23,083 nt of DNA from CAYWVO01 sp964461835 (lineage in GTDB: Bacteria > Zixibacteria > MSB-5A5 > WJJR01 > JAJRUJ01): NCBI GenBank assembly GCA_964461835.1, contig CAYWVO010000048.1, positions 1 through 23,083 of the forward strand. The letters run 5' to 3'. Numbering within the stretch: position 1 is the stretch's first letter; the number at the start of each line of letters is the position of its first letter. Of this stretch, positions 1 to 8,025 are shown one piece after another. Both the position numbers and the translations under genes were made by a program. The notes under the pieces are model-generated. The model searched no databases and was not told the origin of the DNA. It was given only the letters and a program-made list of their open reading frames with translations.

Positions 1-2893
1 CTAAGTCAGGAGGGAAACACCAATCCCTTTTTACAGGAAAAAATGGACTTGACCTGCCGGCTAGAGCTCTTTTAACGTTCTTATTGAGGGTCCACCACCG
101 AGGGATAACTGAGAACTCGGGATTCATATGCGAAACCAATGAGGTTGACTGAGTTTGGCCCTGCCTGAACCAGTTTTCGTCAGTGACAATGACACTTGCC
201 GCGCGATGATCGTACATTTGGATCATTTTAGCCTCATATAAAGGCAAGTACTCCTTGTTGCCCTTAACCCATTTCGAGTCCTGCAATTTATAATTCATTA
301 ATTTTAATTTTTCTCCTGATTCAAATAGGCCAGAATCATTCGTCTGATGAAACATTGTGAAAAATCTGACGCCCCAAGGATTACCTCGCTCACCGCGTGA
401 TTTATCAACCAAAACAGGTACCCGACGGTAGACGGCCTTGGTGATTTCAGCGTCCCGCTGCGAACGGAATATTGGACACGTTCTCGTATTGGGATTTATG
501 AGAGCGATATCTTCTGGTGACAGTTTAATATGTCGCTGTTTATTTTCTAAATCGGAGATATGGTGTGCGAAGAACACAAAATCAGCATCGGTGACATTGA
601 TCGCATTACCGCCAAAAAGCAGAATAGAGAATTTGAAAGAACGGTGTACATCGTGGAAAATCGGGGCTTTGTTTTCGAAATCGTAAAATCCCATCAATGA
701 TTTCGTATTAGCTATCGCATCAAAAAACTCTTTGGTTGTCTTGTCGGTTGCGATTCCCGAGGGAACGAGGAGCCCTACTCTGCCATTTTCCGAGACTAGA
801 CTTTTGGCCAGTTCCGCAAAGACTGTGTAAGTGTTTATATCACCCCTACCTGTCAATGGGTACCGGCCGCTCTGGCGAACATATTCACTGAGAGTTTCCG
901 CCTCTCTCTTCGAGTCTTGATAACGTCGATAAAGATCGGGATTTGACTGTTCCAATTCATCAATCAGACGCCTACGGGTTGCTGCATGCACAGCGGAGGC
1001 AATTTCGGGAGCAGACGCATCGAAAAATTCCCGTTCTTGCAGTTTTATTCGTTCCCATGGCGGGTTACCAATTACGCAATCAAATCCTGGATTGGCGAGG
1101 CCAAAAACTTCGGGGAAAACCTCTTGCCAATTTAGGGCACGAGGATGTACCGCTGGATCTGAAACCAGACTATTCCCCAGAATGATATTGCGTGACAGGT
1201 CGGTCAGCGGCTTTCCTTCACGGGCCGTTCGAATCCACAGTGACAATTGGGTGATCTCAACTGCTTCTTGGGAAAGGTCCACACCAAAGAGATTATCCCT
1301 GACGATAATATCCGGAATCTGGTCCCAGAGCTTGTGGTCCCGCTTCCCGGCATGGTAAAACCATGGCTCAAGTACGTCAGTGTAAATTTCTTCGAACTTT
1401 TGATAAGCTGCTATCAGGAATGCGCCGCTCCCGCACGCAGGGTCAACAATTCTTATATTTCGCAATTCTCGGTAACATTCTTCCCAGTACTGCGCTTTGT
1501 CTTCCGAAGGATCACCCATTTCAGCGTCGAGGCGGTCAAAATCCCTTGCATTTGCCAGTTTGTCAAATCTCTCGTATGCCAGCCTTCCTACCGTCTGGTC
1601 AACGATATATCGCGTAAAAGCCGGAGGTGTGTAGTAGATGCCGTGGCGCTTCCGTAAAGCGACCTTTTGCATCTTGGGCACCACCGGTGTGGAATCATCG
1701 GGTTTGAAGAACGAACTGCGCCTGATTTGGTCAATGTCGTCAATTGACTTTTCGAAGAGGTGCCCCAAGACATCGACATTGATTTCCTCCTGGAAGTCGA
1801 AGTTGCCAACCTCCCTGAAAAACCCGGTCCAATTATCTTCGAGTTCCAGATTGTCAACATCTGCATCTTCTTCGAATAGGCCACCGTTGTAGGCTGATAT
1901 GTTGAATTTAGGATTGCCGGTATCTATACTGCGGAAGAGGTTAATATAGTTTTTCCACCGAGGATTGGTGACTTTGGTGAATGGTTCTATCTGTTTGTAG
2001 GCCTTTTCTAGTGAATGCGGCGGCAATAAATCGCGGTCTTCACAAAAAGCGATGAATATTATGCGGTCCAACAGCTTCTGGGTTACACGTATTGCTTTTT
2101 CCAGCGGATTTCCATGTTTTTTGCCACAGAGATGTTGAATTAATTCTCTTCGATTCCGGTCATAGGTTGCATAGAGTTCGTCGCCGACTTCGTCTTGCCG
2201 TTGCTCCGATTCTTTGAGAATTTTCAAGGCCAGAGGAGGTTCACCATAATCTCCCTCCAACAAACCGACCTTGCTGAACAGGAAGTAGAACTGGTGAAAC
2301 ACCTGCCGTTTTCTCAGCTCACGCAGTGAAAAAAATTGGTACGCCCGGTTGCCATGCGCCCTATGGTATATCCTGAAGCTAACGAAATTTGAAACAATGC
2401 CCCATGGGCAATGGGGGAGGGCATTTAGATAGTCCCAGCATTGTTGCACGGCGGTTCTGCCGTTGAATCGATCGCGATCCAAATTTACCCTTGGCCCCTT
2501 TAGTTCGATGACTGCCACAGGCTTGGCCTCGATCCCGTGTCCGAAATGTCCAATGGCAGCATCTGCTTCACCTCCATCGATATTAAACTTTGCCTCCAGG
2601 TTCCACGTAGGTTCATTTTCGGCGAACCGCTTATAGCCCAAGGCATTGCCGAAGACTTCATTAATGAAATCTCCTTCCAAAGCCGTTTCTTTACGTTTTC
2701 CGAGCTTGCCGGAGTCCGCCAAGTCTGCCCACTTTCGGATGATTTCGTATGCCGATTCAAAATGATCATCCTCCAATCGTGTATTGACGATCGACCTTAT
2801 TTTCTTGGGCAGGAATAAGTTACGATGTCGGCGTGGCAGTCCCCCAAGTACGCCGTCGATGTCTTCAAAAAGAATTTCTTGATTCGGATTCAT
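1..2893 (-). CDS. Type IIG (Eco57I-like) restriction enzyme/DNA methyltransferase, partial at window edge
   Basis: The reading frame starts at ATG 2893-2891 and stays open for 964 codons to the window edge, so the C-terminus, probably holding the rest of the target-recognition domain, is missing. The N-terminal part has a PD-(D/E)xK-like nuclease signature: D111, then VIELKG with E130 and K132. A long helical linker follows. The N6-adenine methyltransferase domain shows YYTPPAFTRYIVDQTVG (T422-P423 region), AdoMet motif DPACGSGAF starting at D484, and catalytic NPPW at 610-613. Nuclease, methylase and specificity in one chain without helicase motifs is the type IIG plan. Such enzymes cut near, and methylate, an asymmetric site, defending against phage and plasmid DNA. 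The gene is AT-richer than the genes to its right, which fits horizontal gain. No strong Shine-Dalgarno precedes the ATG. A BREX PglX-like methylase is less likely because of the N-terminal nuclease motif and NPPW. Confidence 0.9.
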   Translation of the reverse strand, partial: MNPNQEILFEDIDGVLGGLPRRHRNLFLPKKIRSIVNTRLEDDHFESAYEIIRKWADLADSGKLGKRKETALEGDFINEVFGNALGYKRFAENEPTWNLEAKFNIDGGEADAAIGHFGHGIEAKPVAVIELKGPRVNLDRDRFNGRTAVQQCWDYLNALPHCPWGIVSNFVSFRIYHRAHGNRAYQFFSLRELRKRQVFHQFYFLFSKVGLLEGDYGEPPLALKILKESEQRQDEVGDELYATYDRNRRELIQHLCGKKHGNPLEKAIRVTQKLLDRIIFIAFCEDRDLLPPHSLEKAYKQIEPFTKVTNPRWKNYINLFRSIDTGNPKFNISAYNGGLFEEDADVDNLELEDNWTGFFREVGNFDFQEEINVDVLGHLFEKSIDDIDQIRRSSFFKPDDSTPVVPKMQKVALRKRHGIYYTPPAFTRYIVDQTVGRLAYERFDKLANARDFDRLDAEMGDPSEDKAQYWEECYRELRNIRIVDPACGSGAFLIAAYQKFEEIYTDVLEPWFYHAGKRDHKLWDQIPDIIVRDNLFGVDLSQEAVEITQLSLWIRTAREGKPLTDLSRNIILGNSLVSDPAVHPRALNWQEVFPEVFGLANPGFDCVIGNPPWERIKLQEREFFDASAPEIASAVHAATRRRLIDELEQSNPDLYRRYQDSKREAETLSEYVRQSGRYPLTGRGDINTYTVFAELAKSLVSENGRVGLLVPSGIATDKTTKEFFDAIANTKSLMGFYDFENKAPIFHDVHRSFKFSILLFGGNAINVTDADFVFFAHHISDLENKQRHIKLSPEDIALINPNTRTCPIFRSQRDAEITKAVYRRVPVLVDKSRGERGNPWGVRFFTMFHQTNDSGLFESGEKLKLMNYKLQDSKWVKGNKEYLPLYEAKMIQMYDHRAASVIVTDENWFRQGQTQSTSLVSHMNPEFSVIPRWWTLNKNVKRALAGRSSPFFPVKRDWCFPPDL

Positions 2894-2933
2894 GTCTTGC
2901 GTGTGTCTTTTCCGTTTTCAGACATTTCAACCG

Positions 2934-2962
2934 AAAGTATGACATAAAATGTCTCACCACAA
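2934..2962 (-). promoter_or_regulatory. Promoter of the type IIG gene with palindromic operator candidate in the spacer
   Basis: On the minus strand TTGTGG (2962-2957) and TACTTT (2939-2934) are separated by 17 bases, about 40 bases upstream of the type IIG ATG. The perfect palindrome GACATAAAATGTC (2941-2953) fills the spacer. Another GACAT half-site lies at 2921-2925 near the expected transcript start. Palindrome and spacing are read directly; promoter activity and repressor binding are inferred. The -10 is a weak match. Confidence 0.4.
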
Positions 2963-2986
2963 TCGTTTTTCATGCTGTTCCGACTA

Positions 2987-3015
2987 TTGCCAGAAACAAA
3001 ATGGGGATATATTGT
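2987..3015 (+). promoter_or_regulatory. Possible promoter of the envelope gene run
   Basis: TTGCCA (2987-2992) and TATTGT (3010-3015) are spaced by 17 bases upstream of the UPF0173 gene. The -10 is imperfect and the surrounding AT-rich stretch offers other alignments (TATATT at 3008), so this is a tentative call. Confidence 0.3.
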
Positions 3016-3053
3016 TGTTATATGGTGGTAGGAAAGAGCCAAAGGAGGGACAG

Positions 3054-3737
3054 ATGCCGAAACTGCGCTGGTTATCGCACTCGTGTTTTTGGTTGGAAGG
3101 CGGGGGCAAGACTATTCTGATCGATCCATTCCTTTCCGGGAATCCCCTGGCGACAGAATCGCCTGACAGCTTCAAACCGGATTATATACTGTTGACCCAT
3201 GGCCATGGCGACCATCTGGGGGACGCTCTCGCGATTGCCAAAGACGCCGAGGCAACCATCGTCGCACCCAACGAACTGGCGGTCTACTGTGGCAGTAAAG
3301 GTGCAAAAGTGCACCCGATGCATATCGGGGGCGGATTCAATTTCGATTTTGGCCGGGTAAAACTGACCATCGCCCACCATGGTTCGGGGGGTGGGGAAGA
3401 TGGCACCGTGTACCACGGCAACCCCTGCGGGTTTCTGATCACCACCGACGGGAAGACGATCTATCATGCGGGCGACACGGGTGTCTTCTTGGATATGCAA
3501 CTAATCGGGGAAATGCACCCTATCGACGTCGCCCTGCTGCCGATCGGGGACAATTTCACCATGGGGCCGGAGGACGCGGTCAAGGCATCCGAATTACTCA
3601 AGCCCAAGACCGTCATTCCCATGCACTATGACACATTTGGCCTGATTGAACAGGATCCGCAGGCGTTTGCCGAACAAGCACGGAAGACCGGCGCGGAAGT
3701 CGTAGTGCTCGAAGTTGGCGGCGAATATTCATTGTAG
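3054..3737 (+). CDS. UPF0173-family metal-dependent hydrolase (beta-lactamase fold)
   Basis: This 227-residue cytosolic protein matches the length and motif order of the UPF0173/YtkL branch of the metallo-beta-lactamase superfamily. It shows IDPFLSGNP near residue 25, metal motif THGHGDH (H49, H51, D53, H54), HHGSGGG from H108, HAGDTG with H138 and D141, and PMHYDTF with H191. Together these form a two-metal site. The natural substrate of the family is not established. The start at 3054 is preferred over an upstream in-frame ATG at 2949 because a strong AAAGGAGGG (3041-3049) precedes it and because the family begins at MPKLRWLSHSCF-like sequence. It is first in a same-strand run, 24 bases before the AsmA-like gene, but its link to envelope work is unclear. 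Confidence 0.92.
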   Translation: MPKLRWLSHSCFWLEGGGKTILIDPFLSGNPLATESPDSFKPDYILLTHGHGDHLGDALAIAKDAEATIVAPNELAVYCGSKGAKVHPMHIGGGFNFDFGRVKLTIAHHGSGGGEDGTVYHGNPCGFLITTDGKTIYHAGDTGVFLDMQLIGEMHPIDVALLPIGDNFTMGPEDAVKASELLKPKTVIPMHYDTFGLIEQDPQAFAEQARKTGAEVVVLEVGGEYSL

Positions 3738-3753
3738 ACCCGTAAATACGGGT
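3738..3753 (+). other. Small hairpin just before the AsmA-like gene
   Basis: ACCCGT (3738-3743) and ACGGGT (3748-3753) form a 6-bp stem with an AAAT loop directly after the preceding stop codon and just upstream of the AGGGG ribosome-binding sequence of the next gene. There is no T-run, so it is not an intrinsic terminator. A role in mRNA processing or translation is inference. Confidence 0.35.
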
Positions 3754-3761
3754 AGGGGCTG

Positions 3762-6152
3762 ATGAACAAAATACTCAAGTACGCCGCCATTTTGGTTGGA
3801 ACAATCCTGGTGGTAATCATCCTGGCCTTGGTTGCCGCCCGGCTCTATTTCACTGATGAGCGTATCTTGAGTACGCTCAAGCCGCCGCTGGAAAAAAAGC
3901 TCAACCGCGACCTGGAGATCCGTACGGCGAGTCTTTCTTTTTGGGGAGGATTGGGGGTTAAACTTGAGGATGTGACCGTTGGGAACGCACCCGGATTCTA
4001 TCGTCCGTATTTGCTGCACCTCGGAGCGTTGGATGTCAAAGTCAGGTTCTGGCCCCTGCTCTCCGGTGAGGTTGTGCTGGATCGGATGATCGTCGGTCCC
4101 GGCGAGGTGTATCTGGAACAAGACTCGGTCGGCAATAACTGGAGTTCGATTGCCAAACCCGACACCTCATTGATCCCCCCGATCCCCGATTCGGTGCTGC
4201 CCGGTGTACCGCGAATTCCGGTCGCCGGTATGGTGCAGTTCCGTGAGGTGACGACATCCTACGATGATTACCGCGACAGCATAGTTATCCGCCTGGAGGA
4301 AATTTCGGGGCAGGTGGAAATTACTCCCGAAGAAACAGGAGCGGCTGCGACGATCAGTGGCAAATTGTCGGTAACCGACGGGCAGTATCGCCAGGGCGGC
4401 ACGGTGATCGGTTTGACTGCTCTTGCGCCGGAATGTTCCTTTGCAATGCGGGCGGACTTTAAGCAGCAAGAAATCGACATTTCATCGCTGGTACTCCGTC
4501 TGGCGGGCATCCCGGTTTCCGCTCCCGGCACAGTTAATTTCACTGATTCGATTCCCTCGTATGTGTTCGGGGTAGAAGTCGAACCGGTGGCTCTTGCGGA
4601 GGTTTTTCAGCATATCCCGGATAGTTTGTGGGCGGGAGTGTTCGTTGACGGCCCGCCTGACGGCGAAGTCAGCGCCGATTTGGAAATTCGCTCTGCACCA
4701 ATGCCCGAGACCTTCCCCGTTATTGACGGCAAGGTCCTGCTCACCGGCATTCGTGGTGTCGTTGGAGAAAAGAAAATACCCTTTGAAGCCGGCGGCATTG
4801 ATATTCGCTGTAACGAGACAGTCGTTTCGCTCACCGCGTTATCGGCGTCGGTCGCCGGGGTTCTTGTGTCAGTTAATCTGACGGTGGATCAGTTCGATGA
4901 TCCCAATTTCTCGGCACGTCTCCGCAGCGAAATCACCGTTGCGGAAATTAAGGAGAAGATCCCCACAGATATCCCCGCCGATATCGGCGGAACGGTGTCC
5001 CTAGACCTCTCCAGTTTCGGAGCAGTGAAGAACTGGCGCAGCGCACAGGTCAATGGTCCGATTGAACTGACCCACGTTTCTTGGATGCCATATGATACCA
5101 CAGCGGTTTCGCTGGACGATGTAAATGGCACGCTCCGTTTTGCCGGGGAAGATTTGGTCCTGGAAAAGTTGCAGATCGTCTCCAGTCCATCGAGGATGAC
5201 CTTCAATGGTCACCTTGAGGATTTGGTGCCGTTTCTGATCCCGCAGAGTGAGCAGCCTCCTCCGCTTCCCCGACTGGTGTTTACCCTGGCGTCGCCCTAC
5301 CTGGATGTGGATGCTCTGATGGCCGGGCCGGATACCGCCGCACCGCCAATCCTCCTGACGGATATGACCGCCGAGGGGACGTTCCAGATTGATACTTTAC
5401 ACTACAACGCGGCCACCTCGACCGATGTCGCCGGCACCGTGCATTATGCCGACCGGCAACTCCTCATTACCGATATCCAGGGGACCGCGTATGATGGCCA
5501 GGTTACCGGTACAGCCACCGTTGAATTGCAGGATATCAGTGCGCCGGAATTCTCGCTCGATGTGAATGGAGACGCGATGGAGGCGAACGCATTCTTGAGC
5601 GATTTCACCGGTTTCTCCGATCACTTGTTCGGCACTATCGACTTATCCGGTACTTTCGGGGGCAAGGGAACTGAGGTTCTCGACGTTGTCCGTTCGCTGA
5701 CCGCAAAGGGGGAAGTATCGATGTCCTCCGGCCGATTCGAGGCCTTTGGCCCATTGACGAGATTGGCGGAGCAAACGGGGTTTGCGGGAATCAAAGATTC
5801 CGGTCCGATTAAAGATCTTCATGCGTGGTTTTGGATCGAAGATGGCCGTCTATATACGCGGGATTGGGAATTTGTGTCCTCCGGAGCGGAATACAACGTT
5901 CTGGGCTCGGTCGGCTTTGACGGTTCCCTGGATTATCACGTGAGTGTCACCCTGCCGACTGAATCGGGAACCGGCAACCTTCTCAGTCAATTGGGAAATA
6001 TGTTGGGTGTCGGGGGCGGTGCCACGCTCGATTTCACGCTACAGGGAACCTACGATAACCCCAAAATCGCTCTGGACAGCAAATCGGGACGCAAGCGCCT
6101 CGAGAAGGCATTACGGGAAAAGGCCCAGAGCATATTCAACGAACAACGCTGA
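3762..6152 (+). CDS. AsmA-like envelope protein
   Basis: This 796-residue protein has a short cytosolic N-terminus, one membrane segment (about residues 7-27) and a long beta-rich periplasmic region. The segment after the membrane helix (LEKKLNRDLEIRTASLSFWGGLGVKLEDV, residues roughly 43-71) is typical of AsmA N-termini. The C-terminal part (about 640-780) holds the AsmA_2-like region: an AFGPLTRLAEQTGF segment, then repeated hydrophobic strands ending in TYDNPKIALDS. AsmA/TamB-type proteins are now viewed as bridges that carry phospholipid between the two membranes, or otherwise affect outer-membrane lipid balance; that role here is inferred from family. Its stop overlaps the next start by one base (TGATG), implying translational coupling with the anchored metallopeptidase. 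Confidence 0.88.
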   Translation: MNKILKYAAILVGTILVVIILALVAARLYFTDERILSTLKPPLEKKLNRDLEIRTASLSFWGGLGVKLEDVTVGNAPGFYRPYLLHLGALDVKVRFWPLLSGEVVLDRMIVGPGEVYLEQDSVGNNWSSIAKPDTSLIPPIPDSVLPGVPRIPVAGMVQFREVTTSYDDYRDSIVIRLEEISGQVEITPEETGAAATISGKLSVTDGQYRQGGTVIGLTALAPECSFAMRADFKQQEIDISSLVLRLAGIPVSAPGTVNFTDSIPSYVFGVEVEPVALAEVFQHIPDSLWAGVFVDGPPDGEVSADLEIRSAPMPETFPVIDGKVLLTGIRGVVGEKKIPFEAGGIDIRCNETVVSLTALSASVAGVLVSVNLTVDQFDDPNFSARLRSEITVAEIKEKIPTDIPADIGGTVSLDLSSFGAVKNWRSAQVNGPIELTHVSWMPYDTTAVSLDDVNGTLRFAGEDLVLEKLQIVSSPSRMTFNGHLEDLVPFLIPQSEQPPPLPRLVFTLASPYLDVDALMAGPDTAAPPILLTDMTAEGTFQIDTLHYNAATSTDVAGTVHYADRQLLITDIQGTAYDGQVTGTATVELQDISAPEFSLDVNGDAMEANAFLSDFTGFSDHLFGTIDLSGTFGGKGTEVLDVVRSLTAKGEVSMSSGRFEAFGPLTRLAEQTGFAGIKDSGPIKDLHAWFWIEDGRLYTRDWEFVSSGAEYNVLGSVGFDGSLDYHVSVTLPTESGTGNLLSQLGNMLGVGGGATLDFTLQGTYDNPKIALDSKSGRKRLEKALREKAQSIFNEQR

Positions 6153-7126
6153 TGGACACGCGCCGATGTATTCCTCGGCAGGTGATCGCAGTCTTATTTG
6201 GCTGGTTGATCATTATACTGCTTTGCAGCTCGGCATTTGCCCGTGATTCGCGCGATTACGGCCGTCCTGCACTGGCGATCGAAAACGCCTCTCTGCAACT
6301 CGCCGGTCTGATAGACTCAGTGATCACCGAGGCGAACACCCAGCTCTATGAGTACGGACAGGTAACGTTCCCCGATACAATTACCGTCATCATTGTCCTG
6401 GAGCGGGAGGAGTTTGATTCCTTAGTCGGCGGACATTTTCCGGATTGGGGTGTGGGGTGTGCGATACCACATCGATCCACAATTATTTTGCTTTCGCCAT
6501 ACCACTACAAATACCGGGTCAACCTCCCGGAGGTGTTGCGCCATGAGTTCGCCCATTTGTATTTGGCCAACCTGGCGACGGGAGTCCGCCTGCCACGCTG
6601 GATGGACGAAGGATTTGCCATGATGGTGGCGCACCAGTGGGCGTACGGGGATGACTGGCGCGTGGTGCGTGCGCTTATCAGCGGTCAATTGATCCCTCTC
6701 CGCCATATCGACGGTCTCAATCGCTTTCGTCCCGAGAAAGCCCGTCTCGCTTACAACCAGTCGTATCTGGCAATGACCTATTTTCTCAATACGTACGGGT
6801 GGAACTCACTCCGATTGTTTGTGGATGAATTACGTCAGACCAATAATCTGGACCATTCGTTTGTGGAAGCCATTGGCCTGGACTACACCGGCTTACAACG
6901 AGAGTATCAGGATTTCATCGAGAGCAAATACAATTGGGTCACGATCTTTTCCGACACGCTCCTCCTGTGGATACTACTCGTGTTCTTGCTGATCGTCATC
7001 TTTATCTGGAAATGGTGGAAATCCAAAACGAAAATCCAGGAATGGGAGCAACTGGACGAGCAGACGGATGCACAGAGTCCGCCCAATGAAATAGTCGGTG
7101 GATCCCATCCCCGATTGGGAGAGTAA
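6152..7126 (+). CDS. Membrane-anchored MA-like zinc metallopeptidase
   Basis: This 324-residue protein has a signal sequence (hydrophobic about 11-29, cleavage near AFA-RD), a peptidase MA-like gluzincin domain, and one C-terminal membrane helix (about 268-287) followed by a short charged cytosolic tail. The zinc site is clear: HEFAH with H131, E132 and H135, then WMDEGFA with E153 as third ligand. The catalytic domain therefore faces the periplasm and stays tethered to the inner membrane. The ATG overlaps the stop of the AsmA-like gene by one base and the acyltransferase gene follows after 17 bases, so it is translated with envelope and LPS genes. Substrate is unknown; processing of an envelope protein is an inference from position. 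All three metal ligands and the general base are intact. Confidence 0.87.
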   Translation: MDTRRCIPRQVIAVLFGWLIIILLCSSAFARDSRDYGRPALAIENASLQLAGLIDSVITEANTQLYEYGQVTFPDTITVIIVLEREEFDSLVGGHFPDWGVGCAIPHRSTIILLSPYHYKYRVNLPEVLRHEFAHLYLANLATGVRLPRWMDEGFAMMVAHQWAYGDDWRVVRALISGQLIPLRHIDGLNRFRPEKARLAYNQSYLAMTYFLNTYGWNSLRLFVDELRQTNNLDHSFVEAIGLDYTGLQREYQDFIESKYNWVTIFSDTLLLWILLVFLLIVIFIWKWWKSKTKIQEWEQLDEQTDAQSPPNEIVGGSHPRLGE

Positions 7127-7143
7127 TTCCATCGCAACGCGCC

Positions 7144-8025
7144 ATGAATTCACTTGCCTACACGTTGGAAGACCTTGGCCTGCGTAGCGCGGCGCACTTG
7201 GCGCGGACGCTGCCGGAGTCGTCCGCCCGGGAGTTTGGCCGCAGTTTGGGAGTATTGGGATATCATGTAGCGGCATATCGGCGGGAGATAGCTATCAATA
7301 ACATCCGGCGGGCGCTGGGAGAATCGTATCAGGGGATGAAGCCCGAAAACATTGCCCGGCAAGCATTCGAAAATTTAGGGCAGACTGCGGTTGAAGTATT
7401 TCGTTTCCCGAAGTTATCACCTGCAGATATCAAGGCCCGGGTTGACTGGGAAGGTCGGAATATCTTTGAGGAGGCAAGAGACGGCAGGAAAGGGGCAATC
7501 CTTCTCTCGGCGCATTTCGGCGATTGGGAGTTATTCGGCGCTTGGATTGCCGCTCTTGGGTATGAGATCGATGTCGTGGTCAAACCGCAGCGCAATACCC
7601 GAATTGACACGTTTTACAATAACTTGCGCCGGTCAGCCGGGGTTGGTGTGATCCCGACTCAAAAGGCCAGCCGGCAGATAATCGCCTCGTTGAAGCAGAA
7701 ACGACTGGTCGCGATTCTGGCGGATCAGTATGCCGGCAACGACGGTATCCCGGTGGAGTTTTTCGGGCGTTTGACCGCTACCCATCATGGCCCGGCGGCC
7801 ATCGCCCTGAAGCTGGGTTGTCCGATTTATCACGGGGTTCTGGTCCGCAAGGATAGGGGGCGGCATCAGGCTATCTGTGAAGGACCGCTGAAAATTGAGC
7901 GCACCGACGATGAACAGGCTGATATCCATACCGTAACCCAACGCTATACGCAAATCCTCGAGGAATATATCCGTCAACATCCCGGCCAGTGGTTGTGGAC
8001 GCATCGCCGATGGAAAAACTCATGA
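7144..8025 (+). CDS. Lysophospholipid/lipid A acyltransferase (LpxL/HtrB family)
   Basis: The 293-residue protein matches the LpxL/HtrB/WaaM family, which adds secondary acyl chains to lipid A at the inner face of the inner membrane. Catalytic HX4E is present in SAHFGDWELFG (H124, E129). Other family marks follow in order: NTRIDTFYNNLRR (151-163), LADQ (192-195), VEFFG (204-208), GPAAIALKLGCPI (216-228) and the C-terminal QWLWTHRRWK (282-291). The usual N-terminal membrane helix is weak here, leaving an amphipathic start. The acyl donor and position on lipid A cannot be told from sequence. It shares ATGA with the next gene, the heptosyltransferase, which fits joint LPS assembly. Confidence 0.9.
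   Translation: MNSLAYTLEDLGLRSAAHLARTLPESSAREFGRSLGVLGYHVAAYRREIAINNIRRALGESYQGMKPENIARQAFENLGQTAVEVFRFPKLSPADIKARVDWEGRNIFEEARDGRKGAILLSAHFGDWELFGAWIAALGYEIDVVVKPQRNTRIDTFYNNLRRSAGVGVIPTQKASRQIIASLKQKRLVAILADQYAGNDGIPVEFFGRLTATHHGPAAIALKLGCPIYHGVLVRKDRGRHQAICEGPLKIERTDDEQADIHTVTQRYTQILEEYIRQHPGQWLWTHRRWKNS

Noticed and set aside
3072..3500. 142-codon open frame on the minus strand
   Set aside because: It is the antisense shadow of the UPF0173 gene, whose motifs and ribosome-binding site are clear.
7989..8021. GTG and ATG starts upstream of 8022 for the heptosyltransferase
   Set aside because: They lie deep in the acyltransferase gene without a ribosome-binding sequence; the ATGA overlap at 8022 fits the operon and the family N-terminus.
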